Program-made: the position numbers and the translations under genes | The notes under the pieces: model-generated | Database searches by the model: none | What the model saw: the letters and a program-made list of their open reading frames with translations, nothing else | What the model was told of the DNA's origin: nothing | Assembly (NCBI GenBank): GCA_017354895.1 | Contig: CP071499.1 | Location: 434,001 to 498,000, forward strand | Reading direction: 5' to 3' | Length of the DNA: 64,000 nt | From: Podospora comata | Lineage: Eukaryota > Ascomycota > Sordariomycetes > Sordariales > Podosporaceae | Shown here: positions 9,724 through 21,163 of the stretch, in pieces | How positions within the stretch are numbered: the stretch's first letter is position 1 | Layout of the letters: each line of letters starts with the position of its first letter

Positions 9724-12056
9724 ATGGACCGCTCCTCTTCTAGCACGATCGCCTATGGTCGTCCACCGCAACCAGGCTACTCTCCCCTCCAGCAAGATGG
9801 CATTCATCTCGATCCAAATGACGCCGGACCGGCCTACCTACCAGTAGCAGATCACGCCACAACACCAAACAAAACCTCCGCTCCTCCCTCCCCCGTCGAC
9901 CTCGACCAAGACGAGGATCCCCAACCTACCGACGTCGACACCGTGACCCCAGACACTGCCAAAAGCTGCGATCGTCTGCGGCCCGAGGAGGAAGAGAGGC
10001 TCCGTCCTCGAGACAGCATGACAAACATGTCGTCGTTATTAATAGGAAAGACGGTCACCCCCTTTCTCCGAGAACACATCCCCAGTCTCTATGCTCCCAT
10101 CGGCAAGCCAAACAATGAAGAGACGGCTCGGGCCAAGAACCCCAACACCAGATACTGCTACCGCCACCGGCCAGACTCCAAGTGTCGACGAGCTGCCGAC
10201 GAAGCCAAGATGATTATGATCCAGAACGAGCTCGACAAGCTCACACCAGCAGTATGTCCTGACCTTTTTTTGTCGTTGTCCATGTTAAAGTTGCGGCTTA
10301 TGGTTGGTCGTTATGATGGTCACCCAAATACTGACGAAAAGGGTATAGGATCAACAAGCCATCACCCACGTGTGGTCTCTGTTCTCTGCGGCCCCTGCCC
10401 GCCATCGCGAGCTCATGCTGCAAGGTGTCTTGTCACAGCTCTGCTTCCCCCAGCTTTCCCTCATCTCGAGAGAGGTCAACGAGGCCCTCAAGATCGACTT
10501 CATCACCGCCCTCCCCGTCGAGCTATCCCAGAAAATTTTGTGCTACCTCGACACCGTCAGCCTCACCAAGGCTGCTCAAGTCAGCCAGCGATGGCGCCAA
10601 CTAGCCGATTCGGATGCTGTTTGGGTGTACATGTGCGAGCAACACGTGAACAGGAAATGCACCAAGTGCGGTTGGGGTCTACCTCTCCTGGAGCGCAAAC
10701 GATTGCGCAACTACACCAGACAACGCCAAATGGCCAAGGACAATTCGAATGGTAGAATCGAGGAGATCCATGATTCGGAAACCAGCGTCGTTACCCAGAA
10801 CGGTAAGAGACTAGCCGACTCGTCTGACGATGAGCCAGATGGAAAGCGCCGCCGCGTCGACGAGTCCGAGTTCAAGCAACGCAAGTGGAAGGATGTGTAC
10901 AAGGATCGGTGGGAAGTTGGCTACAACTGGAAGGTTGGACGTTGCACCGTGCATACTCTGAGAGGTCACACCAATGGCGTTACCTGTCTTCAACTGGATG
11001 ACCATATCCTGGCGACTGGTTCCTACGACGCCACCATCAAGATCTGTATGTCGAGCCGTCTTCTTTGGTTGGTCTCACATGTACTAACAAGCTGCAGGGA
11101 ATATCGAAACCGGCGAAGAAATCCGAACGCTTCGAGGGCACACACGGGGCATCCGCGCCTTGCAGTTTGACGACTCCAAGCTGATCAGCGGCAGCTTGGA
11201 CAATACTATCAAGATCTGGAACTGGCACACGGGCGAGTGCATCTCTACATTGGCAGGCCATACCGACGGTGTTGTCAGCTTGCATTTCGAAGGCCAGCTG
11301 TTGGCGAGCGGCTCCATCGACAAGAGCGTCAAGATCTTCGACTTCAACTCGAAGGAGGCCTTCTGTCTCAAGGGCCACACCGACTGGGTCAACTGCACCC
11401 GGCTTGACACGGCTAGCAGGACAGTCATGTCGGCATCGGACGATACCACCATCAAACTATGGGATCTCGACACACGGCGGGTTATCCGGACGTTTGAAGG
11501 ACATGTTGGCCATGTCCAGCAAGTCCTTCTCCTCCCGCCAGGATATGAACCTGATGATGAGCTGCTGAACGGGCTTAGTGGTCCCGGCGACAACTCGGAT
11601 TCGGTGTCCGTTTCCAGCGGCCGTAGTGGGACTCCCACAGTTTCCTTCGTCCACACGGATCGCCCTACCAGCTCACCTGCGCGTGATGGCGAACTTAGGG
11701 CACTCTATGGCGCTGGCTTCGAATCTGAGACGACGCGCCCATTACCGGCCCGTTACTTCCTCTCAGGTGGCTTGGACAGCACCATCCGGCTGTGGGATAG
11801 CGCAACGGGCAGGTGTTTAAAAACAATGTTTGGCCATTTGGAGGGTATTTGGGCGCTGGCCGGCGACACGATTCGCGTCATTAGTGGAGCCAACGACGGC
11901 ATGGTCAAGTGCTGGGAGCCGCGGAGCGGAAAGTGCGACGCCACCTATACGGGGCATAGGGGTCCAGTAACGTGTGTGGGTCTCAACGACAGCCTCCTGG
12001 CGAGCGGGAGCGAAGACGGTGAAGTGCGCCTTTATTCCTTCAAGGCTCCAAACTAG
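9724..12056 (+). CDS. scon-2: F-box/WD40 sulfur controller, SCON-2/Met30 type
   Basis: Three exons, 9724-10251, 10349-11045 and 11098-12056, join through introns of 97 nt (GTATGT...TATAG) and 52 nt (GTATGT...CTAAC...GCAG) to 727 aa. The second join restores W at the end of a WD blade. Order of parts: a Pro/Ser/Asp-rich N-terminus; a conserved block ([13 protein letters not shown] and [20 protein letters not shown]) characteristic of Met30/SCON-2; an F-box at about 226-272 ([20 protein letters not shown]); a basic linker; and seven or so WD40 blades from ~370 to the C-terminus, with an acidic Ser/Gly-rich insert near 11540-11720 between blades. As the substrate receptor of an SCF ubiquitin ligase it is expected to bind Skp1 through the F-box and to recruit the bZIP activator of sulfur assimilation genes (CYS3/MetR) for repression when sulfur is plentiful. 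An alternative upstream start cannot be excluded. Confidence 0.93.
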
Positions 12057-12683
12057 ACGGCGTTTTCAACAGCCACGCCACGGGCCGCTTAGCGACAAGG
12101 CGACGGCGGGGTGTTTTTGGGTTTTTTTTTTTTTTTTTCTTTTTTTACTTTTTGGGAGGAGGGGCACACCGAAAAGGCGTTATCCTTGGTCTACTTTGGA
12201 TGATACATATTACTTTTCTCTTTGTTTCTGTTTTGCTCTGCGAAGCAAGTAGTGGGCATGTTTTGCGAGCCCTTCTTGCAGATGCGCGCATCAGAAAGCA
12301 TCATTGTTGTGTGATGGGGAACGGGGACAGGATAGCACGGTTGGCTATGGGCATGTTTCCTGGGCGTATATTTTGTTTTGTTTACTTACTTTGCGCGCAT
12401 GGGCTCTGGGGAAAAGGGACACAAAAGCACTTTAGAAAGAGGCTTATTGGCATTTTCCACATCATCAGGCATGGGATGGATGGTAGGACGGAGTTTAGCT
12501 TGCTTTGCTTGTTTCGTTCATTCAGAGTTCAATACCCTCTACAGAAGAATCATATTATTATCGATTTTGAAAATATCTACACTACCGGTATTATCGGGAC
12601 TCGGAACGGTGTTAAAGCTGAAGGCCGGAGCGGTTCACAGCTTAGTCATGTGGTCCCCCGGGTTCTGCGGCGGCATTTCAGTG

Positions 12684-12748
12684 GGATGGCAGGGCAATGG
12701 CAGGGCAGGGCATGGCAGAGATGGCATGGCAGCAGCATGATGGCAGCG
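12684..12748. repeat. degenerate ATGGCAG-type minisatellite
   Basis: The segment is built from about eight imperfect copies of a GGCATGGCAG/GGGCAATGGCAG-like unit. It is non-coding and lies in the gap downstream of the scon-2-like gene. Confidence 0.6.
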
Positions 12749-12991
12749 GGTTCGGCACAGACGCCCAATGACCTCGGCATTGCGCTGGTTGCAGACGTCG
12801 AGGGCGATCCCGGAAGCGTCCGAGTCTGCGGTTGAAAGAGTGTGGAGGGATTGTGGGGATTGCTTGCACCCCTCGCTGCAGCAAGCTTCCCCGCAGTATC
12901 ACAAGCTCGGCTTGGAGTCGGTTATGGTAAATACGTCACTGGTAGATCACAAGCCAGTTCAGACTTTTGGGACTGGGGGAGCACCCTTGCC

Positions 12992-13166
12992 ACAAAATAA
13001 TTGAGACACCGAAGTAGGTAATTTTGCCTTTAAAGATACTTTATAGGCCTTCAAGGACAGTTAACAGGCTCTTAAAAGGTTGTTCAAAGGCCTATTAACT
13101 TACTTTTTAAGGTATAGTTCATAGCATAATCTGGGTTAACTTACTTCAGTGTCTCAATTATTTTGT
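12992..13166. mobile_element. foldback MITE (non-autonomous DNA transposon), 175 bp
   Basis: The ends are 25-bp terminal inverted repeats, 12992-13016 and 13142-13166, starting ACAAAATAATTGAGACAC, with one mismatch; similarity continues weakly a few bases inward. The flanks just outside (CACCCTTGCC on the left, and the reverse complement CACCCTGCCT on the right) also pair imperfectly, so the true termini could lie ~10 bp farther out. The interior is AT-rich, without a coding frame, and carries spaced AGGCCT motifs in a degenerate ~20-bp array. No clean target-site duplication is visible. A more decayed relative lies at 56692-56873. The superfamily cannot be assigned from termini alone. Confidence 0.75.
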
Positions 13167-14714
13167 AGGCAGGGTGGGGAGCTGGTGCTGGTCGCCGTTG
13201 ACCCTGAACGCAGCAGGATGTCACGAGGAAGAGGGAAATTTCACAATTGATGATGATGCTGCCAGCCATTGATCCAACGTCCAGCCGCCTTCAGTGATGT
13301 TCACTTCCTCCTGTCCAGCTCGTCACTGTCAGGGGTAAACAACACAGAATGGCGGGGCACTCATCATCCTCCAATTTCCAGGAGAAGAGCTGTCAAAATG
13401 CTGCATATATCAATCAGCAGCACAGAATACATATTCCTACGGGTAACCACGGGGTTAAGGATGAAATACAAGGAACACAATACCGAATTATATTCACAGA
13501 AACATGGACAGGGAAAACGGCAGAGCCTCGAACCAAAGGAAAGCTCCGCTGCGCCGATGGGACGAAGGGGCCAATCACAGCCCCAATTGGCCCCTCGACA
13601 ACCCCACCATCCACGTTCAACGCTCCCCGTGTGCCTGTGCCCGGCATGTTTTTGGACGCTTTTCACGCTCCTCAATCCGTCACATCCCGTCATGGCCCTT
13701 GCAGATCTCTCAGTCTTTTTTTCTGCTCTGCCTCTTGGAGGTACAGTAGTGTACATTTCAACAGCAAAATACGCTGCAACATGTTCTACGGTTCCCTGGC
13801 CACATCACGGGTAAAAAGTCGGTTGTCCCAGCAAGGGGACTGGGAATCATCGTCTTCTGACACAACCCACAACCGTGGTGGGGATCTCGTTCTTGTCCCT
13901 CGTTTCGTTACAAGCCGAAAGACAGAAAGGGTCGGGTCTTTCGGTCTTGTAAACACCATGTACCGGCTACAAGTGTACTGGTGCCTGGGCCTTGCTCGGT
14001 TTTCCTGCCTCTTCGGCTCGGCCCCCGTCATTACATCCGATCTGGCGGTTGTTGCTCGCTCCCAGGGCTCGAGATCATCCAGAGGATATTTGTAGTCATT
14101 GTCCTGCTGTCTCGCCAACTCGTCTTTTCCTCTCTCTCTTTCTTTGTTCCAGGTCTCCGTCCAACTGCCCCGCCATTCCGTCCCCGTTAGCCGGCTTCCC
14201 CCCGTATTTTTTACATTGTTCTTCCACATTCCCAGTTGCGGAGGTGGATCCCGTGCTATTTTCCCGGTGTTGTTCAGCTCCATAACCCGTCCCCAGTCTT
14301 GGGACCTCTTGACTCGTGTCAAGCCCCGGCCGGCCGTAACTCGCTGTTAAGAGATTTTCGATCAGAAATTACACATAGGCCTACTTTTTCCCACTCGCCT
14401 GGACACTCGACCGTTGAGCTCGTTATCCATCCAACGCTCTCACGAAACAACGGACTTCTTGCTGTTTGGCGAGCCTCCTTCCCCCTTCCTCCCCTCCCTC
14501 CCCTCCCTCTTCGCGAAAAGCCGGTACATACGACCAAACACAATAACGAATACCCCACGAGCTTTTTTTTTTTTTTTGGATACCAGATCTCTGTTAGCCG
14601 GACTTACTGCGGAGGACGAAAGACGAAGACACAAGGCATAGCCAGCCAGTAGGAGACACCGGTTTCGAACCACCACACACCTCTCTTTCCTCACACACAG
14701 AAAACATCGCAAAG

Positions 14715-15816
14715 ATGGCCACAAAAGTATCAGGCGGCAAGGATGGCCAGAAGAAGCCTGCCACCGCCGCGACCAACTTGATTGGTGAGCTCAAGCCTTG
14801 CGACAAAAAGATATCGGGGACAAGGAATGCTGATGAAAGGAAACAGCTGGTGGTGGTGCTGGTATGATGGAGGCCTTGGTCTGCCATCCTCTTGACACCA
14901 TCAAGGTGCGCATGCAGCTTTCCAAGCGCGGCAGAGTACCGGGCCAGGCCAAGCGCGGCTTCATCCGCACTGGTGTCGAGATCGTTCAGAAGGAGACCGC
15001 CCTTGGTCTGTACAAGGGTCTCGGTGCCGTGCTCACTGGTATCGTTCCCAAGATGGCCATCCGCTTCACCTCGTTCGAGTGGTACAAGCAGCTCCTCGCC
15101 AACAAGGAGACCGGTGTTGTTTCCGGCCAGGCCCTCTTTCTTGCCGGTCTCTCTGCCGGTGTGACCGAGGCCGTTGCCGTCGTCACTCCCATGGAGGTCA
15201 TCAAGATTCGTCTGCAGGCGCAACACCACTCCATGGCTGATCCCCTCGATGTGCCCAAGTACCGCAACGCCGCCCACGCTCTCTACACCGTCGTCAAGGA
15301 GGAGGGGTTCGGTGCGCTCTACAGAGGTGTCTCGCTCACCGCGCTTAGACAGGGCAGCAACCAGGCCGTGAACTTCACTGCCTACACCTACTTCAAGGAG
15401 TGGCTGTACCAGTACCAGCCCGAGTACGTCGGCGGAAACCTCCCCAGCTACCAGACCACTCTCATCGGTCTCGTGTCCGGTGCCATGGGTCCTCTGAGCA
15501 ACGCCCCCATCGATACCATCAAGACCAGACTCCAGAAGATGAAGGCCGAGCCCGGCACCTCCGCCCTCCAGAGAATCACCAAGATTGCTGGCGAGATGTT
15601 CAAGTAGGTCCACTTCTTTGTCTCGCTCCACATAACGCCACTAACCCGATAAACAACAGGCAAGAAGGATTCCACGCCTTCTACAAGGGCATCACCCCCA
15701 GAATCATGCGTGTCGCCCCTGGCCAGGCCGTCACTTTCACCGTCTACGAGTTCCTTAAGGAGAAGCTCGAGAAGAGCGGCCCATCAGTCATCACTGGGGG
15801 AAGGTACGAAGAATAA
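14715..15816 (+). CDS. sfc1: mitochondrial succinate/fumarate carrier (Sfc1/Acr1 type)
   Basis: Exons 14715-14784, 14847-15603 and 15660-15816 join (introns 62 and 56 nt, with CTGATG and CTAAC branch sites) to 327 aa. All three mitochondrial-carrier repeats are present with their signature PX[DE]XX[KR] motifs: HPLDTIKVRMQ, TPMEVIKIRLQ and APIDTIKTRLQ. The flanking tracts ATNLIAGG near the N-terminus, ALYKGLGAV...IPKMAIRF in repeat 1 and the GSNQAVNF region are those of the yeast Sfc1/Acr1 subgroup and not of citrate carriers. The protein sits in the inner mitochondrial membrane and exchanges cytosolic succinate, made by the glyoxylate cycle, for matrix fumarate, supporting growth on acetate or ethanol. 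Six transmembrane helices are expected. A 12-bp-scale first exon is not involved; the start gives MATKVSGGKDGQKK, a typical short polar leader. Confidence 0.92.
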
Positions 15817-17608
15817 TTCCTCCCCATCATCACAGCCGTCACACCCATATCCTGGACCCCCCCGGACCCAATTCCCCTGGACCACCTGGACCCTCCCTGG
15901 ATTTTGTTTCATATTCCCGCATCTGGCCTTTTCTTTTTTTGTATTGTTTTTTCAAGGAGTTGGAAGCTGATCAAAAACTGCTGTTTTGCTTTTTTGTTTG
16001 GGATAGTCGTGACAAGGAATTTGATAGCATGAAGGCCAAGGCTGCTTGAATGAATTGAGTTCGAGCAGTTTTTGATTTTAGTCTCTTCCTCTCATCTTTT
16101 TTGTTCTTTTTACGAAAAAAAAAAGGAGCAAGAGATGCGACAGCGACACGGGAAAATAGAAGCGCAAGGGCTTTCAGATCACCGTGTTACCATCGAGGAC
16201 GGTAATTCACCAACGCCGCCCGAGTCAAGAATACCACTTTGTTTGGATACGTCGATATGGAACCGGATTGGATAGGTACATGAAGGGACAGACGGACTGG
16301 AAAGGGATGGCGGTCTGGTGTGCTGTGATCTTCTTGAGTTGAGGGAAGAAGAGGAGGGTTTTGGAATGGGAAGTGTTGGATGGAAGGGAATGGGCATTGC
16401 GAAAAGTCAATTTGTTCTCCAAAAGCATGGCAATTACATGTTTGGTAGAGAAGGCATGCATTGCATTGGGTGGCGCGATTTTGTTTATACGAGCAAGACC
16501 TTTTTTTTCTTTTTTTGTATTTTGTAAGATGGAGGTGGTGTATATATCCGAGGAATTTAGATGAATTGTACTTGATGCATAATGGGCTTGGTGTTTTTGA
16601 CTTCTATTGTTTGGGTCATGTGCTGGTAGTTGACGATGCAGGTTCAGATGGCTGCATGGAACATGAGCTGAGAATGGTACACTTGCAACTGTGTGGTGTA
16701 TAGGTGTGGTTAAAATGAACATCTCGCCACAATGCATCTTGGTCATGAAAGTCTACGCTGACCTCACCGCTGAGTCCTCTTGTTAAGCCCCAATCTTGTA
16801 CACAGTCCCTGTTAGTTATTCAACTCCAATCAGAATGCCCTTCGCCGTCTGCATCTCTCTGCCATGATACCTGAAACTGCCACATTTCCAGATCTACTAG
16901 GTTCGGTTGGTGGTGGTGATGCAAATTTGGCCATGGAGATTCGGTTACGAATGAGGATGAGGATTTAGTTATCCAGGATTGGCTCTGGAACTTTATTGGG
17001 AACAGGAGTATAGTCATGAGCAGCCTAACATTTGGGGGTTCAATGTTGAGTGATGATTTGGGTTGTGGTTTACTCCACAGGTTAGATCAAAGTCATGTGA
17101 GAGCACCAATAAGCCTCAATGATCTTTGTCTTATTATTCGGAAGTAACGTAGGAGATACCTATCTGAAGAGCTTGGGGTGTGGAACGCCCAGAGTGAAAA
17201 GTGATGATTTTGGTGATGAACTGAGAAAATTAATAAAGACTCAAAAGCCATGTGCCTCAAGCCCTAAGAGCAACCTGCTCACCATTCACATCCCACATGT
17301 GGTGAGGTTGTGCCTGAAAGGCAGAAAAGAGGCGTGGGCACAGATGCTCTCGTGTGTTCTTTGTGTCTGACCGTTTTTAGAAGCGGGAAAATCTATGTAG
17401 TGAATATGAATGGAAGCACCAGCTGAGTCATCACTTCCAAAACTCGTGAAGGAGCAGGCGGAATGAAAGCAACACCACAGCTCTGTATTGATACCACACC
17501 CCGTTTTGCTCCCACCAGTTTCATTTTTCTTCTGCCAGTCTCTCAGGCCCAACACTGCAATCTATCTACCTGCCACGCGCCTTAGCGATCACCAAAAAAT
17601 CAGCAAAC
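15817..17608. other. intergenic region downstream of sfc1-like gene
   Basis: About 1.8 kb, containing the carrier's T-rich 3' region (several T6-T9 tracts between 15930 and 16515) and then unremarkable sequence of mixed composition. No gene, RNA or repeat is supported. Confidence 0.5.
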
Positions 17609-18988
17609 ATGGCAGGCCCTGACGCGGATGAGGATTTGATGAGGATTTCGATACGGAGATGTTTGGCCCAATCCTGAGAATCTCAGAAGAAGCCCTTGTC
17701 CGCCTTACTTACAACATGGCAATTCGACATGCACCAGTCTTGAAAACCCTGGATGGTCGTGTGGTCCGGAAACTTGCCGGAGGATTCAATTTCATCTTCA
17801 TTATCGCTTACGGAGATTTCAAACTCGTGGTCCGCGTACCTGCTTTCTGGGGCAAGAGATGAACCGAGGAGGCGGCGCTATCCATGAGGTCAGAGGCTGC
17901 TACCCTCAAATTTATCCGCGAGAGAACCACCGTTCCCGTTCCGGAGGTTTACGGATTCGACTTGACCTTCGGCAACGACATTCGCCAACCGTACATCTGC
18001 ACCAGCTTCTTGATTAGGACTCCCGTATCACACGCTTGGTACGACGAGGAGGGGGCCCAAGGACATGTTCGAATACTTTCGGCTCAGGGTTCTTTCCAGC
18101 ATGGCCAAAACTATGGCTCAACTCGCCACCTTGCCTTCCTTTAACAATATTGGGTGCATTCAAGAGGACCCAGGCACTCCGGGCAAGCACATGGTCGGTC
18201 CCGTGTACCATCGAGACGTGATGGTGGAGAAGGAAGGTTCAAGGGTTGAGGCTACTGGCCCTTTCGACACTGCCGCCGAGTACCTCGCGATGCACACAAA
18301 TGTGCCTGATGGAGGATGGGGTAACTCGTGGACAATGGCAACTGGCAGACTTCTCCCGGTGCTCGTCACATATTTGCTGCAGGATGACGGCCGGTTCGTG
18401 CTCGAGCTCCCTGGATTCGACTCTTCAAACATCTTGGTGGACGCCAGCGGCAGGGTGACTGGGATTACCGACTGGGATCTCGCCCAGACGGTACCCGGTT
18501 ATGTCGGTTACGCCAGGTATCTGGGGTGGATAACTCGTGACTGGGAACCGGTCTGGTACCGGCCTGACTCGGAGCATGAGGACTCCCCAATGGAACTGAA
18601 TGCGTATCGAGATTATTACGCCACCGAGCTGGAGCGCGCTCTTGTCAGAAGAGACGATCTTGTCTGTGCCTTTGTGAAGCACACTCGGAGATCTCACAGG
18701 TACGAGGCCGTCTGGATTACCCTGCATAGCAAGCCGAATCGCACCGAAATCGTCCGCAAGTTTCTTCAACTGGCGTTGCCCAAACATGAAAACTCGTATC
18801 ATCATATGATCTGGATTGGGGAGGATAGATATGAGAATGAAGAGTGGGAGGAGCTGAAGGAAGGGTTCGACTGGCTGTTCCACTCAGATGATTCGGCGGC
18901 ACTTAACCCATTGGCCGAGAGACCGCCCATTGTAGTTTTAGACTCGGACGAGTCGGAAGCTGAAGATGAAGCTCCAGCTGAAGCCTAA
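17609..18988 (+). pseudogene. broken APH-like (protein-kinase-like) phosphotransferase gene
   Basis: Similarity to fungal aminoglycoside-phosphotransferase-fold kinases runs from near ATG 17609 to TAA 18986-18988, but across more than one frame. Visible parts are the nucleotide-binding region (RKLAGGFNFIFIIAYGDFKLVVRVP), the RTTVPVPEVYGFD linker, the catalytic-loop equivalent GFDSSNILVD and the metal-binding TGITDWDLA. Three lesions are apparent: an exact 11-bp tandem duplication (GATGAGGATTT at 17627-17637 and 17638-17648) that shifts frame near the start; a TGA at 17860-17862, one C-to-T step from CGA; and a frame change at a G-run near 18049-18055. The 3' part is a long open frame (from 18065) ending in an acidic tail. 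Such genes form large expanded families in fungi, mostly of unknown substrate; no resistance role is implied. A sequencing error in the G-run could explain one lesion but not all three. Confidence 0.7.
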
Positions 18989-19093
18989 AGTGCTTAAATA
19001 GAACATGCTATCTCTAACGCTTACCATCTGACAAACTGATATCAGCTTGGTATCAAGCGCCTAAATAAGAAGCAGGGGCTAGGGGACAATACC

Positions 19094-19115
19094 ACCTACC
19101 TACCTACCTACCTAC
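19094..19115. repeat. (CTAC)n microsatellite
   Basis: About five and a half units of ACCT/CTAC in tandem, in non-coding sequence. Confidence 0.85.
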
Positions 19116-19946
19116 TTAGATCTATCATCGTACCTTAGGTATTGAGAGCATACCTTATTCAAAATTCTAAAGCTGCTTACTGTGCTGCAAGGTCCCAGAG
19201 TGCCCACCTAACATGACGGTAGCCAGCCAATACGCAGTTTTACTCAGACGGTATCACCACACTTTGTGAGTGAAAGGTCTTTGTTCTCAGCACTACCACT
19301 TTGTGCTGTTGATAGCTCTAGCCGTGACAGTTCCGGAAATGTTCCAAACTGCGAGACTGCACCTGGGCTGCATGTCGAGCCTTTAGGATCCGCAGACATT
19401 GAAAGGCGAGCTGATCAAAGGGCTGGACTGAGAGTCAAACAGAGGGGAATAATGGGGATCTATCGAAGGTGGAATAAAGACCTCCCAAACCTAGAGGCCT
19501 TGACCAGTGTTGGATACTAGCCGGTTCGCCATAGTACTATCTATTCACTGCAGCACCTCACAACGTTCAGGGCCTCGTTAGCCATTCAAGAGACAACTCG
19601 AGTTGATCATTCGTCAGTCTCTGACGTGTCAGTAACAACATTAGCGGGAAATCTACCTTGAGTTGGCCCCAATCAGAGCTAGCCGTGACTCCAGCTGACA
19701 TGATGCCGGGATCATATACTCATCATTGGTTCGTACACCCTTATGTTCTGAGTGAAACCCCCAGCACGGCTCACACTTCACCTGCCATGTAGCCCCGTAT
19801 GCCACAAATCGCCAGATAGTCGCTGCAAGAATCAGGGGCACGTAAAGTGGTGTGGCGTCTGTTTGGAACACCATGACGGACGAGTTCCTGAGTGTAGTCA
19901 CTCTCTTCAGAAGCGGGAGGCCGAGGCTGCGCGCGGTTGCAAAGAG

Positions 19947-19973
19947 AGGCGGAAAAGGCGGAAAAGGCGGAAA
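19947..19973. repeat. (AGGCGGAAA)3 minisatellite
   Basis: Three exact tandem copies of AGGCGGAAA followed by an A/G-rich run to about 20036. Confidence 0.85.
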
Positions 19974-20586
19974 AGAAGAAAAATAAGATACCAAACAAAC
20001 CGAAGAAACCGAAGCCAGAAAAGGAAAAGAAGAAATAAACCCTGAGATGGAAGAAGAAAGATGCATAAAAGGTATCGCCTCTGGCAAAGGGCGCGGGGAA
20101 ACGGTTGACCTGACAAGCCGCCTCAGCGCGGGTGCCACTTGGCTCGCTTGGTGATTCAATTCACCAGGAAACCAAGGTTGATTTGCTGGTGTGTCAAATC
20201 ACAGCTGTCGACAATATGATTACGACGATGTACTGGAAGCAACTGGATATATACCTGCGGTATCTACTTTAAACGAAAAGTAGGCGTTGGTGCTACGAAG
20301 AACACCTATGTTTGTTGTACCAGGTACCTACCCCTGAGATTTGCACACTGTTAGGATCTGGTTTGGGAGATGGAGGCTTCACTTGGCAAGGATCCTCGCT
20401 GCTGGCGAGTATCGCGGTTCAGAGAGTGACAACAAATGAGCATTAAACAGCAAGTCTATCGAACCGTTTCATAACAGGAACAATCCTTCGCTTATATATC
20501 TCCCCACCATCAAAAGTCCCTTCATTCATTAACCCATTACTTCATAACAAACCCCCCCCCTAAAACCCCTCCAACATGTCAGGCAC

Positions 20587-21030
20587 TCAAGCCAAAGTCT
20601 GGGGAGCATAGCTCTTATCAGGCACAACAGCCTTCCCGTTGACCAACTCCCAGTCAGCATAAGCAGGCCACACAATCTGCTTCTTGCTCCAGTCGACCAG
20701 AGACCAGGTGGTGAAGCCGTTGCCCTCGCCGAACTGGCCGCTCCAGGACGAGCTGAGGGTGTAAGGGCCGCAGGTGACGCCGTTGGTCGCGGCGCGGCTG
20801 GCGGGGACGCCGGTGACGGTGTAGGAGCAGTTGGTCACGGCGGCACCGGTCTGGGTGTCGACGCCAAAGGTGACCTTGCACGAGGTGTCGGCCTTGTTGC
20901 AGGTGCGGGTGAAGGACTTGACGACCCATTGGGGGGTGGCGGCCATGGCGGAGACGGCGTCGCGGGCCTCGAGAGCGGGAGCGGCGAGGGCGGTGCCGGC
21001 GAGGCCGAGGAGGACGGTGGTGAGCTGCAT
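20587..21030 (-). CDS. small secreted cysteine-containing protein
   Basis: A single exon of 147 aa. The N-terminus MQLTTVLLGLAGTALA is a classic signal peptide with likely cleavage after AxA near residue 18, followed by a short propeptide-like stretch ending ALEARD that could be a Kex2-type (after R) processing site. The mature part has four cysteines (in RTCNKADTSCKV, TNCSYTV and TCGPYTL), consistent with two disulfides, and several aromatic residues (WVVKSF, SSWSGQF, TTWSLVDW), suggesting a small beta-rich extracellular fold. I recognise the general type as a conserved ascomycete small secreted protein but cannot name a function; effector-like or cell-surface roles are possible. A TATA box lies about 130 bp upstream of the ATG. 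The start is the first ATG that yields the signal peptide; a longer in-frame reading from 21093 would bury it. Confidence 0.82.
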   Translation of the reverse strand: MQLTTVLLGLAGTALAAPALEARDAVSAMAATPQWVVKSFTRTCNKADTSCKVTFGVDTQTGAAVTNCSYTVTGVPASRAATNGVTCGPYTLSSSWSGQFGEGNGFTTWSLVDWSKKQIVWPAYADWELVNGKAVVPDKSYAPQTLA

Positions 21031-21156
21031 TTTGAAATTTGGTTGTTTTGTTTGAGTGTGGTAGAGTAGACTCGAGCGTGACTGTGACTGCAAGACTGGA
21101 TGCTGGTGATGGTGATGAGGAAGTAAACTGGACCAAGACTGAAGACATTCAACTCC

Positions 21157-21163
21157 TTTTATA
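21157..21163 (-). promoter_or_regulatory. TATA box of the small secreted protein gene
   Basis: TATAAAA on the minus strand, about 130 bp upstream of the ATG at 21030. Highly expressed secreted-protein genes of filamentous fungi often carry a TATA element at this distance from the start codon. Confidence 0.5.

Larger units (their letters stand above)
12057..14714. other. intergenic region between scon-2-like and sfc1-like genes
   Basis: This 2.7-kb gap begins with a T-rich tract (about 12122-12147) likely in the 3' UTR, then a GGCATGG-rich minisatellite, a foldback MITE at 12992-13166, and finally a CT-rich leader (about 14480-14515) with a T15 tract near 14563-14578 before the carrier gene. 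No coding signal is convincing. Confidence 0.5.
18989..20586. other. intergenic region
   Basis: About 1.6 kb lying downstream of both flanking genes. It holds a (CTAC)n tract at 19094-19115 and an AGGCGGAAA minisatellite at 19947-19973 and is otherwise featureless. An open frame on the minus strand (20159-19653) is biased by the purine-rich repeat and has no recognisable content. Confidence 0.5.

Noticed and set aside
13786-14322. 178-codon minus-strand frame upstream of the carrier gene
   Set aside because: Codon use is irregular, no motif is visible, and it lies in the carrier promoter region.
14594-15631. 345-codon minus-strand frame over the sfc1-like gene
   Set aside because: It is the antisense of the well-supported carrier exons, and its composition mirrors their codon bias.
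19653-20159. 168-codon minus-strand frame rich in F, S and L
   Set aside because: Its length is driven by translation of the AGGCGGAAA minisatellite and A/G-rich run; it has no independent support.
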